Shown: positions 19,141-27,410, counted from the stretch's first letter. The stretch is DNA of 53,188 bases from DASZZZ01 sp036260375 (GCA_036260375.1 DASZZZ010000011.1:1-53188); one strand, 5' to 3'. Notes: generated by a model from the letters alone, not told the origin. A program made the numbers and translations.

Positions 19141-20487
19141 ATGACCGCGCCATCGCGTCCCTCCGACGCCGCCCAATACTCGTGCTCCGCGTGCGGGCAG
19201 GGCGTGGCGCGCTGGGTGGGGCGGTGCCCGTCGTGCGGCGCGTGGGGGACGGTCGGCGAGCGAGCCGGCGCGGGTGCCGTCACGGTCTCCACGCTGGCGC
19301 GCGCCGCGGCCGCGCCCGAGCGCTTCTCTACGGGCCTCCCCGAGGTCGACCGCGTGCTGGGCGGCGGGGTCGTCCCCGGGGCCGTCGTGCTTCTGTCCGG
19401 CGAGCCCGGGATCGGAAAGTCGACGCTCGTGCTCCAGCTGCTCGACGGAGCAGCGCGCGGCGGCCGCCGCGCGCTGCTGGTGACGGGCGAGGAGTCGCTC
19501 GACCAGGTCGCGCTGCGCGCCGCGCGCCTGTCGGTCGACGCCGGGGCGCTGCGCGCGATCGCCACGACGGCGCTCGAGGACGTCGTCGCCGCGGCGGCGG
19601 AGGAGCGTCCCGACGTCGTCGTCGTCGACTCGGTGCAGACGCTCGCCGCCGGCGATCTCGACGGCGCGCCCGGAGCGGTCGCCCAGGTGCGCGAGTGCGC
19701 GGCGCGCCTCGTGCGCCACGCGAAGGCGACGGGGGCCGCGGTCGTGCTCGTGGGCCACGTCACCAAGGACGGCGGGGTGGCGGGGCCCAAGACGCTCGAG
19801 CACGTCGTCGACGTCGTCGTGTCGCTCGACGGCGAGCGCGGCGGAGTCGTGCGCCTGCTGCGCGCCGCCAAGAACCGCTTCGGCTCGTGCGACGAGACCG
19901 GCGTCTTCGTGATGGGCGCGACGGGGCTCGAGCCGGTGCCCGACCCGTCTGCCATGCTGCTGGCCGACCGCCGCGCCGGCGTGCCCGGCTCGGTGGTGTT
20001 CCCGGGGCTCGAGGGCACGCGCCCCGTGCTCGTGGAGCTGCAGGCGCTCGTGGCGCCGACGCCCGTCGTGCAGCCGCGGCGCGTCGCCATCGGCCTCGAC
20101 GGCCGCAGGGTCGCGCTGCTGCTCGGCGTCCTCGCGCGGCGGGCGGGCGTGTCGCTCGCGAGCCACGACGTCTTCGTCGCGGCCGCGGGCGGCCTCGACG
20201 TGCGTGAGCCGGCCGGCGACCTCGGCGTCGCGCTGGCGCTCGCGTCGGCCGCGGGCGACGCGCCGCTCGACGACGACGCGGTGGCGTTCGGCGAGATCGG
20301 CCTCGCGGGCGAGATCCGGCGCGTGCCCGGCATGGAGCGCCGTCTCGCGGAGGCGGCGCGCCTCGGGTTCCGGCGTGCGCTGGCGCCATGCGGCGCGAGC
20401 GCACCGCCGGGCATCGACGTCGTCGAGGTGCGCGACCTCGCCGAGGCGTTGGAGCGCTCCGGGCGCGCGCCCGCGGGCGTCGGCTAG
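19141..20487 (+). CDS. radA: DNA repair protein RadA
   Basis: RadA (Sms) is a RecA-like branch-migration ATPase of homologous recombination. The 448-residue protein has the N-terminal zinc ribbon (CSACGQG and CPSCGAWG), Walker A GEPGIGKST near residue 87, the RadA-specific KNRFG motif at residue 244, and a Lon protease-like C-terminal domain. It is expected between clpC and the isoprenoid genes both in Bacillus and in Mycobacterium. No disA gene follows, unlike in many relatives. Confidence 0.97.
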   Translation: MTAPSRPSDAAQYSCSACGQGVARWVGRCPSCGAWGTVGERAGAGAVTVSTLARAAAAPERFSTGLPEVDRVLGGGVVPGAVVLLSGEPGIGKSTLVLQLLDGAARGGRRALLVTGEESLDQVALRAARLSVDAGALRAIATTALEDVVAAAAEERPDVVVVDSVQTLAAGDLDGAPGAVAQVRECAARLVRHAKATGAAVVLVGHVTKDGGVAGPKTLEHVVDVVVSLDGERGGVVRLLRAAKNRFGSCDETGVFVMGATGLEPVPDPSAMLLADRRAGVPGSVVFPGLEGTRPVLVELQALVAPTPVVQPRRVAIGLDGRRVALLLGVLARRAGVSLASHDVFVAAAGGLDVREPAGDLGVALALASAAGDAPLDDDAVAFGEIGLAGEIRRVPGMERRLAEAARLGFRRALAPCGASAPPGIDVVEVRDLAEALERSGRAPAGVG

Positions 20488-20536
20488 GGGCGCTCGCGCG
20501 CCGGCGAACCCCATCGTGGCCGAGAGGGAGCCGTGC

Positions 20537-20542
20537 TACCCT
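20537..20542 (+). promoter_or_regulatory. carD promoter, extended -10
   Basis: TACCCT preceded by TGC (TGCTACCCT). The same nine bases recur in front of secE (43397-43405), and a close variant precedes rplJ. The leader would be about 100 bases. Confidence 0.5.
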
Positions 20543-20562
20543 TGATTACGAGTTCATCTTCC

Positions 20563-20584
20563 GAGGCCCGAGTCGCCGGGCCTC
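20563..20584 (+). promoter_or_regulatory. Hairpin in the carD leader
   Basis: GAGGCCCG (20563-20570) pairs with CGGGCCTC (20577-20584), loop of six, followed by CTTT. It looks like a weak terminator placed between the promoter and carD and may attenuate transcription; alternatively it ends readthrough from radA. Confidence 0.45.
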
Positions 20585-20648
20585 CTTTCGCACCCACGGC
20601 ACAGTCGTCGCCGCTGGTAGACCGGTATGGGCAGGAGGTTGGTTCCGA

Positions 20649-21131
20649 GTGCAGTTCAGCGTAGGGGACAAGGTCGTCTACCCGCACCACGGCGCAGCGG
20701 TAATCGAGGCCCTCGAGGAGAAGGAGCTCTTCGGCGAGACGAGGGAGTACTTCATCCTCAAGCTCGCGTACGGCGAGCTGACGCTGATGGTGCCGATCGA
20801 CTCCACCGAGGAGGTCGGACTGCGTGAGGTGACCCCGGCCAAGGAGATGCCGAAGGTCTTCAAGGTCCTCAAGAAGCAGGAGCCCACCACCAACACGACC
20901 AACTGGTCCCGGCGCTTCAAGGCCAACGTCGAGAAGCTCCGCTCCGGCGACATCTACAAGGTCGCCGAGGTCGTCCGCAGCCTGCACCAGCGCGACAAGG
21001 AGAAGGGCCTGTCGGCCGGCGAGAAGCGCATGCTCACCAAGGCGCGTCAGATCCTCGTGTCGGAGCTGACGTTCTCGCACGACTGCAACGAGGACGACGC
21101 CGAGAAGCTCCTCGACGAGGTGCTCGGATAA
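20649..21131 (+). CDS. carD: CarD-family RNA polymerase-binding transcription factor
   Basis: CarD binds the beta subunit of RNA polymerase and stabilises open complexes, chiefly at rRNA and other weak promoters in actinobacteria. The 160-residue protein has the N-terminal RNA polymerase interaction domain (FSVGDKVVYPHHGAAVIEAL, residues 3-22) and an all-helical C-terminal DNA-binding domain ending LTFSHDCNEDDAEKLLDEVLG without the final piece. The GTG start is chosen from AGGAGG (20633-20638), ten bases upstream. ispD follows with a four-base overlap. Confidence 0.96.
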   Translation: MQFSVGDKVVYPHHGAAVIEALEEKELFGETREYFILKLAYGELTLMVPIDSTEEVGLREVTPAKEMPKVFKVLKKQEPTTNTTNWSRRFKANVEKLRSGDIYKVAEVVRSLHQRDKEKGLSAGEKRMLTKARQILVSELTFSHDCNEDDAEKLLDEVLG

Positions 21132-21796
21132 CACCCCGGCCGGCCGCGATCGTCGCCGCGGGGGGCCGCGGGGCGCGCGCCGGGTCGCGCGACGCCCCGC
21201 CCAAGCAGTTCCGCCCGCTCGGCGGCCGCCCCGTCCTGCGTTGGTCGGTCGACGTCCTCGTCGCCGCCGGGTGCAACCCCGTCGTCGTGGTCGTCCCGCG
21301 CGACTGGGTCGCGCGCGTCGGCGCCGAGCTCGAGGAGGCCGTCGTCGTCGCGGGGGGCGACACGCGTCAGGCGTCCGTGCGCTGCGGCCTCGACGCGATC
21401 GCCGCGGAGACCGTGCTCGTGCACGACGGCGCGCGCCCGTTCGTGACCGCGGCGCTGGTGCGCCGTGTCCTCGACGGCCTGTCGTCGGCCCCCGCGTGCG
21501 TGCCGGCGCTGCCCGTCGACGAGACGCTCAAGCGCGCCGACGGGGGCCGCGTGCGCGCGACCGTCGACCGGGCCGGGCTCGTGCGGGTCCAGACGCCGCA
21601 GGCGTTCCGGACCGCGGTGCTGCGGAGCGCGCACGAGCGCGCCGAGCGCGACGGTTTCACCGGCACCGACGACGCCCAGCTCGTCGAGCGACTCGGCGAG
21701 GCCGTCGTCGTCGTCGACGGCGAGCCGGCCAACGTCAAGCTGACGCGCGCGGGCGACTTCGCCGTCGCGGAGGCGCTCGCGCGCCCGCCGGCGTGA
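21128..21796 (+). CDS. ispD: 2-C-methyl-D-erythritol 4-phosphate cytidylyltransferase with a non-standard start
   Basis: IspD makes CDP-methylerythritol from CTP and MEP in the non-mevalonate isoprenoid pathway. The core is complete: AAIVAAGGRGARAG (CTP loop), PPKQFRPLGGRPVLRWSV, VLVHDGARPFV, QTPQAFRTAVL and TGTDDAQLVE. The first ATG, GTG or TTG in frame is the GTG near 21287, which would remove the CTP loop. The only reasonable starts are ATA at 21128, which overlaps the carD stop as ATAA and has GAGG seven bases upstream, or CTG at 21083. I give the ATA coordinate; length 222 residues. The product is certain, the start is not. Confidence 0.88.
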   Translation: MTPRPAAIVAAGGRGARAGSRDAPPKQFRPLGGRPVLRWSVDVLVAAGCNPVVVVVPRDWVARVGAELEEAVVVAGGDTRQASVRCGLDAIAAETVLVHDGARPFVTAALVRRVLDGLSSAPACVPALPVDETLKRADGGRVRATVDRAGLVRVQTPQAFRTAVLRSAHERAERDGFTGTDDAQLVERLGEAVVVVDGEPANVKLTRAGDFAVAEALARPPA

Positions 21797-22299
21797 GCGC
21801 GCCGGACGACGTCCGCACCGGCCTCGGCGTCGACGCGCACGCGTTCGACGACGCGCGCCCGCTGGTCCTCGGGGGCGTCCGGATCGACGGGAGCCCCGGT
21901 CTCGCGGGGCACTCCGACGCCGACGTCGTGAGCCACGCGATCGCCGACGCGCTCCTCGGCGCCGCGGGCCTCGGCGACCTCGGCGACCGCTTCCCGGCGG
22001 ACGACCGCTGGCGCGACGCGTCGAGCCTCGACATCCTGTCGGAGACCGCCCGGCTCGTGCGCGACGCCGGATGGGAGGTCGGCAACGTCGACGCGACCGT
22101 CGTCGCGCAGACGCCGCGCCTCGCGCCCCATCGCGCCGCGATGGCGGCCGCGGTCGCCGGCGCGCTCGGCGTCGCGTCCACCCTCGTCTCGGTCAAGGCG
22201 ACGACGACCGACGGGCTCGGCTTCGCGGGACGGGCGGAGGGCATCTGCGCGCTCGCAGCGGTGCTGCTCAGACGCACCGTGGCGCGCGACGGTCGGTAG
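21793..22299 (+). CDS. ispF: 2-C-methyl-D-erythritol 2,4-cyclodiphosphate synthase
   Basis: IspF converts CDP-methylerythritol 2-phosphate to the cyclic diphosphate with loss of CMP. The 168-residue protein shows GLGVDAHAF with the metal-binding Asp and His, GHSDADVVSHAIADALLGAAGLGD split over the active site, and the C-terminal KATTTDGLGFAGRAEGICA. The GTG start overlaps the ispD stop (GTGA). The cysS -10 hexamer lies over its final codons. Confidence 0.96.
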   Translation: MSAPDDVRTGLGVDAHAFDDARPLVLGGVRIDGSPGLAGHSDADVVSHAIADALLGAAGLGDLGDRFPADDRWRDASSLDILSETARLVRDAGWEVGNVDATVVAQTPRLAPHRAAMAAAVAGALGVASTLVSVKATTTDGLGFAGRAEGICALAAVLLRRTVARDGR

Positions 22300-22302
22300 G
22301 GT
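22297..22302 (+). promoter_or_regulatory. -10 hexamer of cysS (leaderless geometry)
   Basis: TAGGGT overlaps the ispF stop codon and ends six bases before the cysS GTG at 22309. Confidence 0.5.
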
Positions 22303-22308
22303 AGGCCG

Positions 22309-23763
22309 GTGATCAAGGTCCACGACACGCTCGCAAAGAAGGTCGTCCCGCTCGACACGCGCGACCCCGGCCGAGTGGCCGCGTACCTGTGCGGCCCGAC
22401 GGTCTACAACTACGTGCACATCGGCAACGCACGCACGGTGGCGTGGTTCGAGTTCGTGCGGCGCTATCTCGTGTACCGCGGCTACGACGTCACCTACGTC
22501 ATGAACTACACCGACGTGGACGACAAGATCATCGAGCGCGCGCGCGTCGAGGGCTTGTCGGTCGACGAGGTCACGCAGAAGTACGAAGCGGCGTTCGAGG
22601 ACGACATGGCCGCGCTCGGCGTCGCGCCGCCCGACGTCCTGTGCCGCGCCACGGACCACGTCGGCGACATGATCGGTGCGATCGAGGGGCTCGTGGCGCG
22701 CGGCGCGGCCTACGACACGGGCGGAGACGTCTTCTTCGCGATCGAGCGCTTCCCAGGCTACGGCAAGCTCTCGGGCCGTTCGCTCGACGACATGCGCGCC
22801 GGCGAGCGCGTCGATCCCCACCCGGGCAAGCGCCACCCGCTCGACTTCGCGCTGTGGAAGTCGGCCAAGCCCGGCGAGCCGTCGTGGGAGTCGCCGTGGG
22901 GCCGCGGGCGCCCGGGTTGGCACATCGAGTGCTCCGTGATGTCGACGAAGTACCTCGGCATGGGCTTCGACCTCCACGGCGGTGCGTCGGACCTCGTCTT
23001 CCCGCATCACGAGAACGAGATCGCGCAGGCCGAGGCGCTCGCGGGCGACGAGCCGTTCGTGCGCCACTGGATCCACGCGGGGCTCGTGCAGATGGACGCC
23101 GAGAAGATGTCGAAGTCGCTCGGCAACGTCGTCCTCGCGCGCGACGCGGTGCGAGCGTTCGGGGGCGAGGTCGTGCGGTACTGGATTCTCATGGGCTCGT
23201 ACCGCAGCCAGCCCGCGTTCTCCGAGGCCGCGCTCGACGACGCCCGTCACGGTTACGAACGGTGGCGCACGTTCCTCGACAACGCGCGCCACGCGCTCGG
23301 AGACGACATGCCCGCGCCGCGCGCTCCGCGCCGTCCGGTCGACGACGACGTCGTTGACGGGCCCGGCGCGCATTGGGTGCGCGCGTTCGTCGACGCCCTC
23401 GACGACGACCTCAACTCGCCCGGCGCGTTCGCCGCGGTGCACGGCCTCGTGCGCGCCGCCAACGGGCTGCTGGCGCGCGCGCAGGCCGGCGACGCGCCCG
23501 CGCGCGCCGAGCTGCGCGCGCTGACGGAGACGTTCCTCGAGCTCACCGGCGTCCTCGGCTTCTCGTTCCCGGCCCCCGCGGCGTCGAACGCGCTCATCGA
23601 CGGTCTCGTCGAGTACCTGCTCGAGCTGCGCCAGCAGGCGCGCGCGGAGCGCGCGTTCGAGCGCGCCGACGCCATCCGCGCGCGTCTCGACGAGCTCGGC
23701 GTCACGATCGAGGACACGCCCGCCGGGGCGCGCTGGCGGCTGCGTGGCGAACGACCGCGGTAG
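22309..23763 (+). CDS. cysS: Cysteinyl-tRNA synthetase
   Basis: CysS charges tRNA-Cys. The 484-residue class I enzyme has the zinc ligand Cys in LCGPTVYN, the HIGN version of the HIGH motif in YVHIGNART, GWHIECSVMS with a further zinc ligand, HHENEIAQ and KMSKS at residues 266-270. Family length is normal. Its last 20 bases overlap rlmB in another frame, and a promoter hexamer in front suggests it can be transcribed apart from ispDF. Confidence 0.97.
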   Translation: MIKVHDTLAKKVVPLDTRDPGRVAAYLCGPTVYNYVHIGNARTVAWFEFVRRYLVYRGYDVTYVMNYTDVDDKIIERARVEGLSVDEVTQKYEAAFEDDMAALGVAPPDVLCRATDHVGDMIGAIEGLVARGAAYDTGGDVFFAIERFPGYGKLSGRSLDDMRAGERVDPHPGKRHPLDFALWKSAKPGEPSWESPWGRGRPGWHIECSVMSTKYLGMGFDLHGGASDLVFPHHENEIAQAEALAGDEPFVRHWIHAGLVQMDAEKMSKSLGNVVLARDAVRAFGGEVVRYWILMGSYRSQPAFSEAALDDARHGYERWRTFLDNARHALGDDMPAPRAPRRPVDDDVVDGPGAHWVRAFVDALDDDLNSPGAFAAVHGLVRAANGLLARAQAGDAPARAELRALTETFLELTGVLGFSFPAPAASNALIDGLVEYLLELRQQARAERAFERADAIRARLDELGVTIEDTPAGARWRLRGERPR

Positions 23764-24607
23764 CCGGCGCGGACGCCGCGACGCGAGTGACCGCGCGTCG
23801 CGCGCGCGCGGCGGCGCGACGGAGGGGGGTGGACGTGCGTCCCGAACGCGCGGCGGCGACGCGGTCGACGGGGGCCGCGTGCTCGCCGGGCGGCGCCCCG
23901 TGCTCGAGCTGCTGCGCGGCGGCGGCGCGCCCGAGCGCGTGCTGCTGGCCGAGCCCGTGGCGGCGTCGCCCGCGGGGCGGGAGCTCCGGCGGCGCTGCGA
24001 CGGCGCCGGCGTCCCGGTGGGCGTCGTGTCGCGCGCCGAGCTCGACCGCCTCGCGCCGGGCGTCAACCACCAGGGCGTCGTCGCGCTCACCGCTCGCTAT
24101 CGCTACGCGGCCCCCGACGACCTCTTCGCCGGGCCCGAGCCCGCCGTGTTGTTCCTCGACGGCGTCACCGATCCGCACAACCTCGGCTCGCTGCTGCGGT
24201 CGGCCGACGGGGCCGGCTTCGGCGGCGTCGTCGTGCGCGCGCACGGCGCCGCGGGCGTGACGGCCGCGGTTCGCCGCGTGTCGGCCGGCGCCGCCGAGGT
24301 CGTGCCGGTCGCGCGCGTCGCCAACCTCGGGCGCGAGCTCGAACGCGCCAAGCAGGCCGGGCTGTGGGTCGTCGGGCTCGACGCGCGCGGCGACGAGGAC
24401 CTGTGGGCGACCGAGCTCCTGCGGCGGCCGGTCGCCCTCGTGCTCGGCTCGGAGGACCGCGGGATGTCGCGCGGCGTCCGCGAGCGATGCGACGCCCTCG
24501 TCCAGATACCGCTCGGCGGCCGGCTCGAGTCGCTCAACGTGGCGGTCGCCGGCGCCGTCGCCATGTTCGAGGTCGCCCGCCGGTCGGCGTCTTCGGCTAC
24601 TCTCTGA
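23744..24607 (+). CDS. rlmB: 23S rRNA (guanosine-2'-O-)-methyltransferase RlmB, SpoU/TrmH family
   Basis: The 287-residue protein has an N-terminal Arg/Gly-rich extension (about residues 1-45), a substrate-binding L30e-like domain beginning VLAGRRPVLELLRG, and a knotted SPOUT domain with LFLDGVTDPHNLGSLLRSA, LVLGSEDRGMSRGV and IPLGGRLESLNVAVAGAVAM. It lies next to cysS in both Bacillus and Mycobacterium. The GTG start inside the cysS end gives the extension; a later start is possible, since the extension is low-complexity. The exact rRNA position is inferred from family. Confidence 0.92.
   Translation: MANDRGSRRGRRDASDRASRARGGATEGGGRASRTRGGDAVDGGRVLAGRRPVLELLRGGGAPERVLLAEPVAASPAGRELRRRCDGAGVPVGVVSRAELDRLAPGVNHQGVVALTARYRYAAPDDLFAGPEPAVLFLDGVTDPHNLGSLLRSADGAGFGGVVVRAHGAAGVTAAVRRVSAGAAEVVPVARVANLGRELERAKQAGLWVVGLDARGDEDLWATELLRRPVALVLGSEDRGMSRGVRERCDALVQIPLGGRLESLNVAVAGAVAMFEVARRSASSATL
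24598..24603 (+). promoter_or_regulatory. sigH promoter -10
   Basis: TACTCT overlaps the rlmB 3' end. The transcript would start near 24610 and give a leader of about 42 bases that carries GGGGGGAG before the GTG. Confidence 0.45.
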
Positions 24608-24651
24608 GCGCGCTCGAACGCGCGTAGACGCGCCGAGGGGGGAGAGCGCAC

Positions 24652-25302
24652 GTGGCCCGGGGGTCCGTGATGCCGATTGAGGCGGCTGCCGAGACGGCCG
24701 ACGAGGAGCTCGTCGCGCAGGTCCGCGCGGGCGACGACTCCGCCATCGGCGTCCTCCTCGAGCGCTACCGGCACTACGCGCGCGCCAAGGCCCGCTCCTA
24801 CTTCCTCGTCGGGGCCGACCGCGAGGACATCGTCCAGGAGGGCATGATCGGCCTGTTCAAGGCGATCCGCGACTTCGAGCCGGCGCACAACACGGCCTTT
24901 CGGGCGTTCGCCGAGCTGTGCATCACGCGCCAGATCATCACCGCCATCAAGTCGGCCACGCGTCAGAAGCACGCGCCGCTCAACTCGTACGTGTCGCTCA
25001 GCCGGCCGGCCGGCGGAGACGACGAGCGTCCGCTGGACGAGTCGCTCGCGGCGGGCGTCGCGTCCGACCCGGTCGAGCTCGTCATCTCGGCCGAGGAGAT
25101 CGCCGACATCCGCGCATCGCTCGCGCGCGTCCTGTCGGAGCTGGAGACCGAGGTCCTCACGCTCTACATGGACGGCAAGTCGTATCAGGAGATCGCGGAG
25201 ACGCTGGGGCGCCACGTCAAGTCGATCGACAACGCGCTCCAGCGCATCAAGCGCAAGCTCGAGCAGCATCTCGAGTCCCGCGACGCTCACGAGGTCGTGT
25301 GA
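24652..25302 (+). CDS. sigH: RNA polymerase sigma factor, SigH (sporulation sigma-H) type
   Basis: The 216-residue sigma factor has region 2 (DREDIVQEGMIGLFKAIRDF, with the core-binding and -10 recognition helices), a conserved FAELCITRQIITAIKSATRQKH stretch split over region 2.4/3, and region 4 (SYQEIAETLGRHVKSIDNAL). These are the marks of the Bacillus sigma-H group, not of ECF factors. It follows rlmB, as in Bacillus. Start GTG with GGAG (24641-24644) seven bases upstream. Whether the organism forms spores cannot be told; many non-sporulating actinobacteria keep this gene. Confidence 0.93.
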   Translation: MARGSVMPIEAAAETADEELVAQVRAGDDSAIGVLLERYRHYARAKARSYFLVGADREDIVQEGMIGLFKAIRDFEPAHNTAFRAFAELCITRQIITAIKSATRQKHAPLNSYVSLSRPAGGDDERPLDESLAAGVASDPVELVISAEEIADIRASLARVLSELETEVLTLYMDGKSYQEIAETLGRHVKSIDNALQRIKRKLEQHLESRDAHEVV

Positions 25303-25307
25303 CGCGT

Positions 25308-25313
25308 TACCCT
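25308..25313 (+). promoter_or_regulatory. -10 hexamer for tRNA-Thr
   Basis: TACCCT ends eight bases before the first base of the tRNA. Confidence 0.45.
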
Positions 25314-25321
25314 CGCGGGGT

Positions 25322-25395
25322 GCTGGAGTAGCTCAGTCCGGTAGAGCAGCCGCCTTGTAAGCGGCCGGTCGCAGGTTCGAATCCTGTCTCCAGCT
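25322..25395 (+). tRNA. tRNA-Thr (anticodon TGT)
   Basis: All arms are visible: acceptor GCTGGAG with CTCCAGC, D stem GCTC/GAGC, anticodon stem GCCGC/GCGGC around the loop CTTGTAA with anticodon TGT, and T arm with TTCGAAT. The discriminator base is T and no CCA is encoded. Confidence 0.97.
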
Positions 25396-25457
25396 CGCCG
25401 GAGCGCGCACGCAGCGGCGAAGTCCGGAATGCAACGACGACGTCAACGGAGACGCGC

Positions 25458-26738
25458 GTGAGACCTGAAGACCAGAGCGACACGTCCGACCCGTCGCACG
25501 AGTCGGCGTGGGAGACGGCGCTCGCACAGCTCGACGAGGCGGCCGAGCTCATGGGGCTCGCGCCCGGTGTCCACGAGACGCTGCGCTCGCCGAAGCGCGC
25601 ACTCGTCGTGTCGATCCCGTTCCGCATGGACGACGGGTCGACGCGCGTCTACCAGGGCTACCGCGTGCACCACAACGTCACGCGCGGCCCCGCGAAGGGC
25701 GGCATTCGCTATCACCCGAACGTCGGGCTCGACGAGGTCAAGGCGCTCGCGATGTGGATGACGTGGAAGTGCGCCATCGCCGGCATCCCGTTCGGCGGCG
25801 CGAAGGGCGGTGTGAGCGTCGACATCAAGACGCACTCGCGCGGCGAGCTCGAGCGCATGACGCGCCGCTACGCGTCGGAGATCCTGCCGTTCATCGGACC
25901 CGAGCGCGACATCCCGGCCCCAGATATGAACACCAACGAGGAGATCATGTCGTGGATCATGGACACCTACTCCATGAACCGCGGCTACTCGGCGCCCGGC
26001 GTCGTTACGGGCAAGCCGGTGTCGATCGGCGGGTCGAAGGGCCGCGGCGGCGCGACGTCGCGCGGCGTCATGTACATGATCTTCTCCACGCTCAAGCAGC
26101 TCGGTCTCGGCATCGACGAGGTCAGCGTCGCGATCCAGGGCTACGGCAAGGTCGGCGGCTTCGCGGCGCAGCTGCTACACGACGCCGGCTGCCGCGTCGT
26201 GGCCGTGTCCGACGTCGAGGGCGGCCTCTACACGGAGCGCGGTCTCGACCCCGAGGCGATCAACCGCCACAAGCGCGAAGCCGGCACGGTCGCGGGCTTC
26301 CCTGGGGCCGACGCGATCACGAACGACGAGCTGCTCGAGGTCGACTGCGACGTGCTCGTGCCCGCGGCGGTCGAGGGCGTGATCAGCGTCAAGAACGCGG
26401 ACCGCGTCAAGGCCCGCGTCGTGTGCGAGGCGGCCAACGGCCCCGTGACGTTCGAGGCCGACAAGGTGCTCGACGACCGCGGAGTGTTCGTCGTGCCCGA
26501 CATCCTCGCGAACGCAGGCGGCGTGACCGTGTCCTATTTCGAGTGGGTCCAGGACATACAGGCGTACTTCTGGTCCGAGGAGGAGGTCAACGACCGTCTG
26601 CGCCACATCATGGAGCGCGCCTTCAACGAGGTCTACGCGCTCGCGCAGGAGAAGGGCCTGACGATGCGCCAGGCGGCGCACTGGATCGGCGTCGGCCGCG
26701 TCGCCGAGGCGCATCTCACGCGCGGGCTGTTCCCGTAG
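25458..26738 (+). CDS. gdhA: Glutamate dehydrogenase (Glu/Leu/Phe/Val family)
   Basis: The enzyme interconverts glutamate and 2-oxoglutarate plus ammonia. The 426-residue protein is of the hexameric small type: TRGPAKGGIRYHP, the catalytic-lysine segment KCAIAGIPFGGAKGGV, DIPAPDMNTNEEIMSW, and the nucleotide-binding VAIQGYGKVGGFAAQLL. The acidic residue after the glycine motif (SDVEGG) does not settle NAD or NADP use. Start GTG with GGAG (25448-25451) upstream. No clear promoter stands between it and tRNA-Thr. Confidence 0.95.
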   Translation: MRPEDQSDTSDPSHESAWETALAQLDEAAELMGLAPGVHETLRSPKRALVVSIPFRMDDGSTRVYQGYRVHHNVTRGPAKGGIRYHPNVGLDEVKALAMWMTWKCAIAGIPFGGAKGGVSVDIKTHSRGELERMTRRYASEILPFIGPERDIPAPDMNTNEEIMSWIMDTYSMNRGYSAPGVVTGKPVSIGGSKGRGGATSRGVMYMIFSTLKQLGLGIDEVSVAIQGYGKVGGFAAQLLHDAGCRVVAVSDVEGGLYTERGLDPEAINRHKREAGTVAGFPGADAITNDELLEVDCDVLVPAAVEGVISVKNADRVKARVVCEAANGPVTFEADKVLDDRGVFVVPDILANAGGVTVSYFEWVQDIQAYFWSEEEVNDRLRHIMERAFNEVYALAQEKGLTMRQAAHWIGVGRVAEAHLTRGLFP

Positions 26739-26748
26739 AGCCCCCCGG

Positions 26749-27009
26749 CTAGCCCCCGCCCCCACCGCCGCAGTCGCCGCCGCCCCCGCCGCCGTCGAAG
26801 CCGCCTCCGGCGCCCACGCCGCCGCCGAGGCCGACGACGTCGCCGCCCACGTACCCGTGGGCGTGCAGCCCCGGGTCCGTTCCGCCGTACCACAAGCCGC
26901 CCGGCCCCCGCTCGTTGGGGTCGCGCCGGTCCGACTCGACCTCGACCGCGCGCCGCGCGACCCACACCACCGCCGCGAGGATCACGATCGCCGCGATCAG
27001 GTATCCCAC
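26749..27009 (-). CDS. Small membrane protein with a glycine-rich tail
   Basis: I do not recognise a named family. The product (86 residues from the GTG at 27009) has one N-terminal membrane helix (GYLIAAIVILAAVVWVARR), a charged middle part, and a tail of about 25 residues that is nearly all Gly with single Cys and Asp residues. GTG 27009 is preferred because GGGAGG stands a few bases upstream; an ATG at 27042 in the same frame is possible. It is convergent with gdhA. Confidence 0.55.
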   Translation of the reverse strand: MGYLIAAIVILAAVVWVARRAVEVESDRRDPNERGPGGLWYGGTDPGLHAHGYVGGDVVGLGGGVGAGGGFDGGGGGGDCGGGGGG

Positions 27010-27128
27010 GTCCGCCTCCCTCTCGTCGTGCGTGAGCTCCATTGTGCTCCCGCGCGGCGCCGCCGTCCACGGCCGTGCGGCGTCGGGGTGGGAAACGGCA
27101 AATCCGGCATGCCGCGCGGCGCCCGCAC

Positions 27129-27134
27129 TACGCT
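27129..27134 (+). promoter_or_regulatory. -10 hexamer of the DUF3263 gene (leaderless geometry)
   Basis: TACGCT ends six bases before the ATG at 27141. Confidence 0.55.
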
Positions 27135-27140
27135 GTGGCC

Positions 27141-27410
27141 ATGAGCGAGCTCACGCAGAGAGACGTCGACATCCTCGACTTCGAGCGCTCGTGGTGGAAG
27201 CACGCGGGCGTCAAGGAGCAGGCCATCAAGGAGCGCTTCGACATGTCGGCGACGCGCTACTACCAGCTGCTCAACGACCTGCTGGAGAACCCGGCCGCGC
27301 TCGAGCACGACCCCATCCTAGTCAAGCGCCTGAAGCGCCTTCGGGTCTACCGCCAGAGGCAGCGGGTCGCCCGTCTGCTCGGAGCCGAGTACTCGCCCGG
27401 CAGAAGGTAG
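27141..27410 (+). CDS. DUF3263 domain protein
   Basis: This 89-residue actinobacterial protein has the family segments RDVDILDFERSWWKHAG and the helix-turn-helix-like FDMSATRYYQLLNDLL, which suggests DNA binding. In Mycobacterium tuberculosis the orthologous position is Rv0430, next to the LytR_C protein Rv0431, and the same pair is seen here (the next gene is LytR_C). Function unproven. Confidence 0.9.
   Translation: MSELTQRDVDILDFERSWWKHAGVKEQAIKERFDMSATRYYQLLNDLLENPAALEHDPILVKRLKRLRVYRQRQRVARLLGAEYSPGRR

Noticed and set aside
27010..27042. ATG at 27042 as start of the glycine-rich membrane protein
   Set aside because: Possible, but GTG 27009 has the better-spaced GGGAGG and puts the membrane helix at the N-terminus, so the shorter form is listed.
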